A stretch of DNA of 64,000 nt from the NCBI GenBank assembly GCA_002335605.1, contig BEDY01000004.1, positions 682,001 to 746,000 of the forward strand. The letters run 5' to 3'. The notes beneath the pieces were generated by a model, which was not told where the DNA came from, did no database searches, and was given only the letters and a program-made list of their open reading frames with translations. Source of the stretch: Prillingera fragicola. Lineage: Eukaryota; Basidiomycota; Tremellomycetes; Trichosporonales; Trichosporonaceae. Shown in pieces: positions 62,622 to 64,000 of the stretch (positions are counted from its first letter, which is position 1; each line of letters starts with the position of its first letter). The position numbers were made by a program, and so were the translations under genes.

Positions 62622-64000
62622 CTAAGATATCCGTGCAATATCGTCGCGCAGCTTTTGCACAAACGGATTCTGCCCACCGCGAAAGATCGTAATCTGCGCG
62701 AGAAGCTGCTGCAGCGTCTCCCGTCCTGGCATCACATGTGATCGGGTCTCTGAGCTCGTAGTGGGTGTGGGCGGGACCGGCTTGTCAAGCAAACCCGGGT
62801 CAAGGGTGTGCAACTCGGCAATGGCGTGTCCGATATCCCACAACTTCTCGGCCTTGGGAGATTGTCAGCATCAACATTCCGACTCGGAGACCACGTACCC
62901 ATGCAAGACCGTTGTATTCAGCGCTCTTCATGTACAACGAATGGCAGGACATGAGGGTCGCGTTGCCGATGGCGACAGGGTAGAGTCCCGAGAGTTCCCA
63001 GATTGGCACACCGTTCTCCTCCATCCCCACAAACCCATGTGAGAGACCGAGTTGCCAGGCGCGGATCTTGAGCCACTGCTGATTGACGAGGAGGTCGGCG
63101 CGCTGGCCCTCGGTCAGGGTTCCTGCTTCTGAGCGCACACAGTTTTGTAGGAGGTCGCTTCCCATTGGACCATAGGCTTTGTCGAGATCCCGCTGCAGTT
63201 GGATCACTCGTTGTGGGGTCAGGCTGCAGGTTGCCGTGTCGTGCTGCTTGCCGCCATTGTAGCAGTTGATGATGCGCTCGTCCATGAGGGTAAATATGCG
63301 CAGCAGACACTGCAGGCCAAAGACGGCGCGCTCCTGGTTAAGACCCTCCGAGAGCTTGAGGGTTCCCTCGTGCCGCCATCGGAACTGAGCCTGCGGGCGT
63401 TGCAGAGCGTAGCCGCTGCATGTTAGCTCGATCGTGGCACGAGTACACACCGTTCCGTCGCCGCCAGAATACCGATCAGCCTCTGTCGCCGTATAGCCTC
63501 AACTGGCTCCACCTCGTCCGCAGTGCCTTCCAATTGTGAAGCCTGGAAGAGCATAATCTCGGCCACTGCCGTGTCAGTTACGAATGAGACTGTAAACTCA
63601 CGAGCCAGTGTCTCTCTCATGCGAAACCAAGCCGCATCATGCAGTCCCATGCCAAAGAAGCACAAGTAGAGCAAGAAACTACTCAGCACAGCGTCCACGC
63701 CAACGTTCTGTCCACACTCGGGTGATCCCTTAAGGCGACACGCCAGGTCAATCAATTTACGCGCCTGTCCCGTCGATCGCTCCCACTCAAATGCCTCGCC
63801 CGCCTCCACAGAGTGAATGAGGACGATGCCACTCATGGCGAGGAGGAGACAAGCAAAGTCGGGGGAGGTCTGATGATCGCCCCTTGCCGCACGCTGCATT
63901 GTGTAGCTTTTTGGCAGGATAGTTGCAATGTAGTCGAGCCGCTCGTAAAACATGTTGATCTTGGGCAAGACGACTGTTTCCAGCAGAGTGGGGTCAATCA
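62622..64000 (-). CDS. Fungal-specific transcription factor, partial
   Basis: The frame is open to the right edge, so the 5' part lies outside the window. Three exons are visible: 64000-63451, 63415-62899 and 62852-62622. The sequence is helical throughout, with FACLLLAMSGIVLIHSVEAGEAF, LSSFLLYLCFFGMGL, the ERGYALQRPQAQFRW junction and an ERIINCYNGGKQH segment. This matches the middle-homology (fungal_trans) region of zinc-cluster transcription factors, though the Zn2Cys6 domain itself would be beyond 64000. Its position next to the PhyH/isomerase genes suggests a pathway-specific regulator. The last exon (AEKLWDIGHAIAEL onward) is rebuilt by a canonical splice. Confidence 0.82.

Overview
This is nuclear DNA of a fungus, most likely a basidiomycete yeast of the Tremellomycetes, probably Trichosporonales; the order-level call is inference. 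Seen directly: GC-rich coding sequence, many short GT-AG introns (mostly 31-90 nt, with CTGAC or CTAAC just before the AG), 30-odd genes on both strands and short intergenic spaces. The BAG cochaperone, the zf-4CXXC_R1 protein and the intron-dense housekeeping genes fit a basidiomycete. No operons, CRISPR arrays, intact transposons or origins were seen. Exon maps below were built by hand from splice signals, frame continuity and family motifs.

Left part (1-17.1 kb): a TBC1D5-like Rab-GAP, a large glutamine/alanine-rich BAG-domain protein, an unrecognised single-pass protein, an aldo/keto reductase, a DsbA/FrnE-like thioredoxin-fold protein, a secreted WSC plus GH71 alpha-1,3-glucanase, and an Mpo1-type fatty-acid alpha-oxidation enzyme.

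Middle part (17.3-46.6 kb): six members of one fast-diverging F-box-like family lie on both strands among conserved genes: a zf-4CXXC_R1 nuclear protein, a membrane-anchored Nudix hydrolase, a frameshifted SMP-like stress gene, a repeat-rich hydrophilic protein, a J-domain protein, a CTR copper transporter, KTI12 and the mitochondrial fission adaptor MDV1. A tRNA-Arg(TCT) gene follows at 46.9 kb.

Right part (47.9-64 kb): a C2H2 zinc-finger protein, an alpha/beta hydrolase with a peroxisomal C-terminus, a small secreted protein, and a tandem array of four tiny SANT/Myb-like genes that share one intron position. The window ends with a candidate catabolic cluster: an MFS monocarboxylate-type transporter, two related phytanoyl-CoA-dioxygenase-family enzymes, a sugar-phosphate isomerase/epimerase-like enzyme between them, and a fungal transcription factor cut by the window edge. 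Two promoters in the cluster share an ACCGCCGG core, one of them inside a 17-nt palindrome. The SANT-like array and this cluster are the best candidates for undescribed systems.
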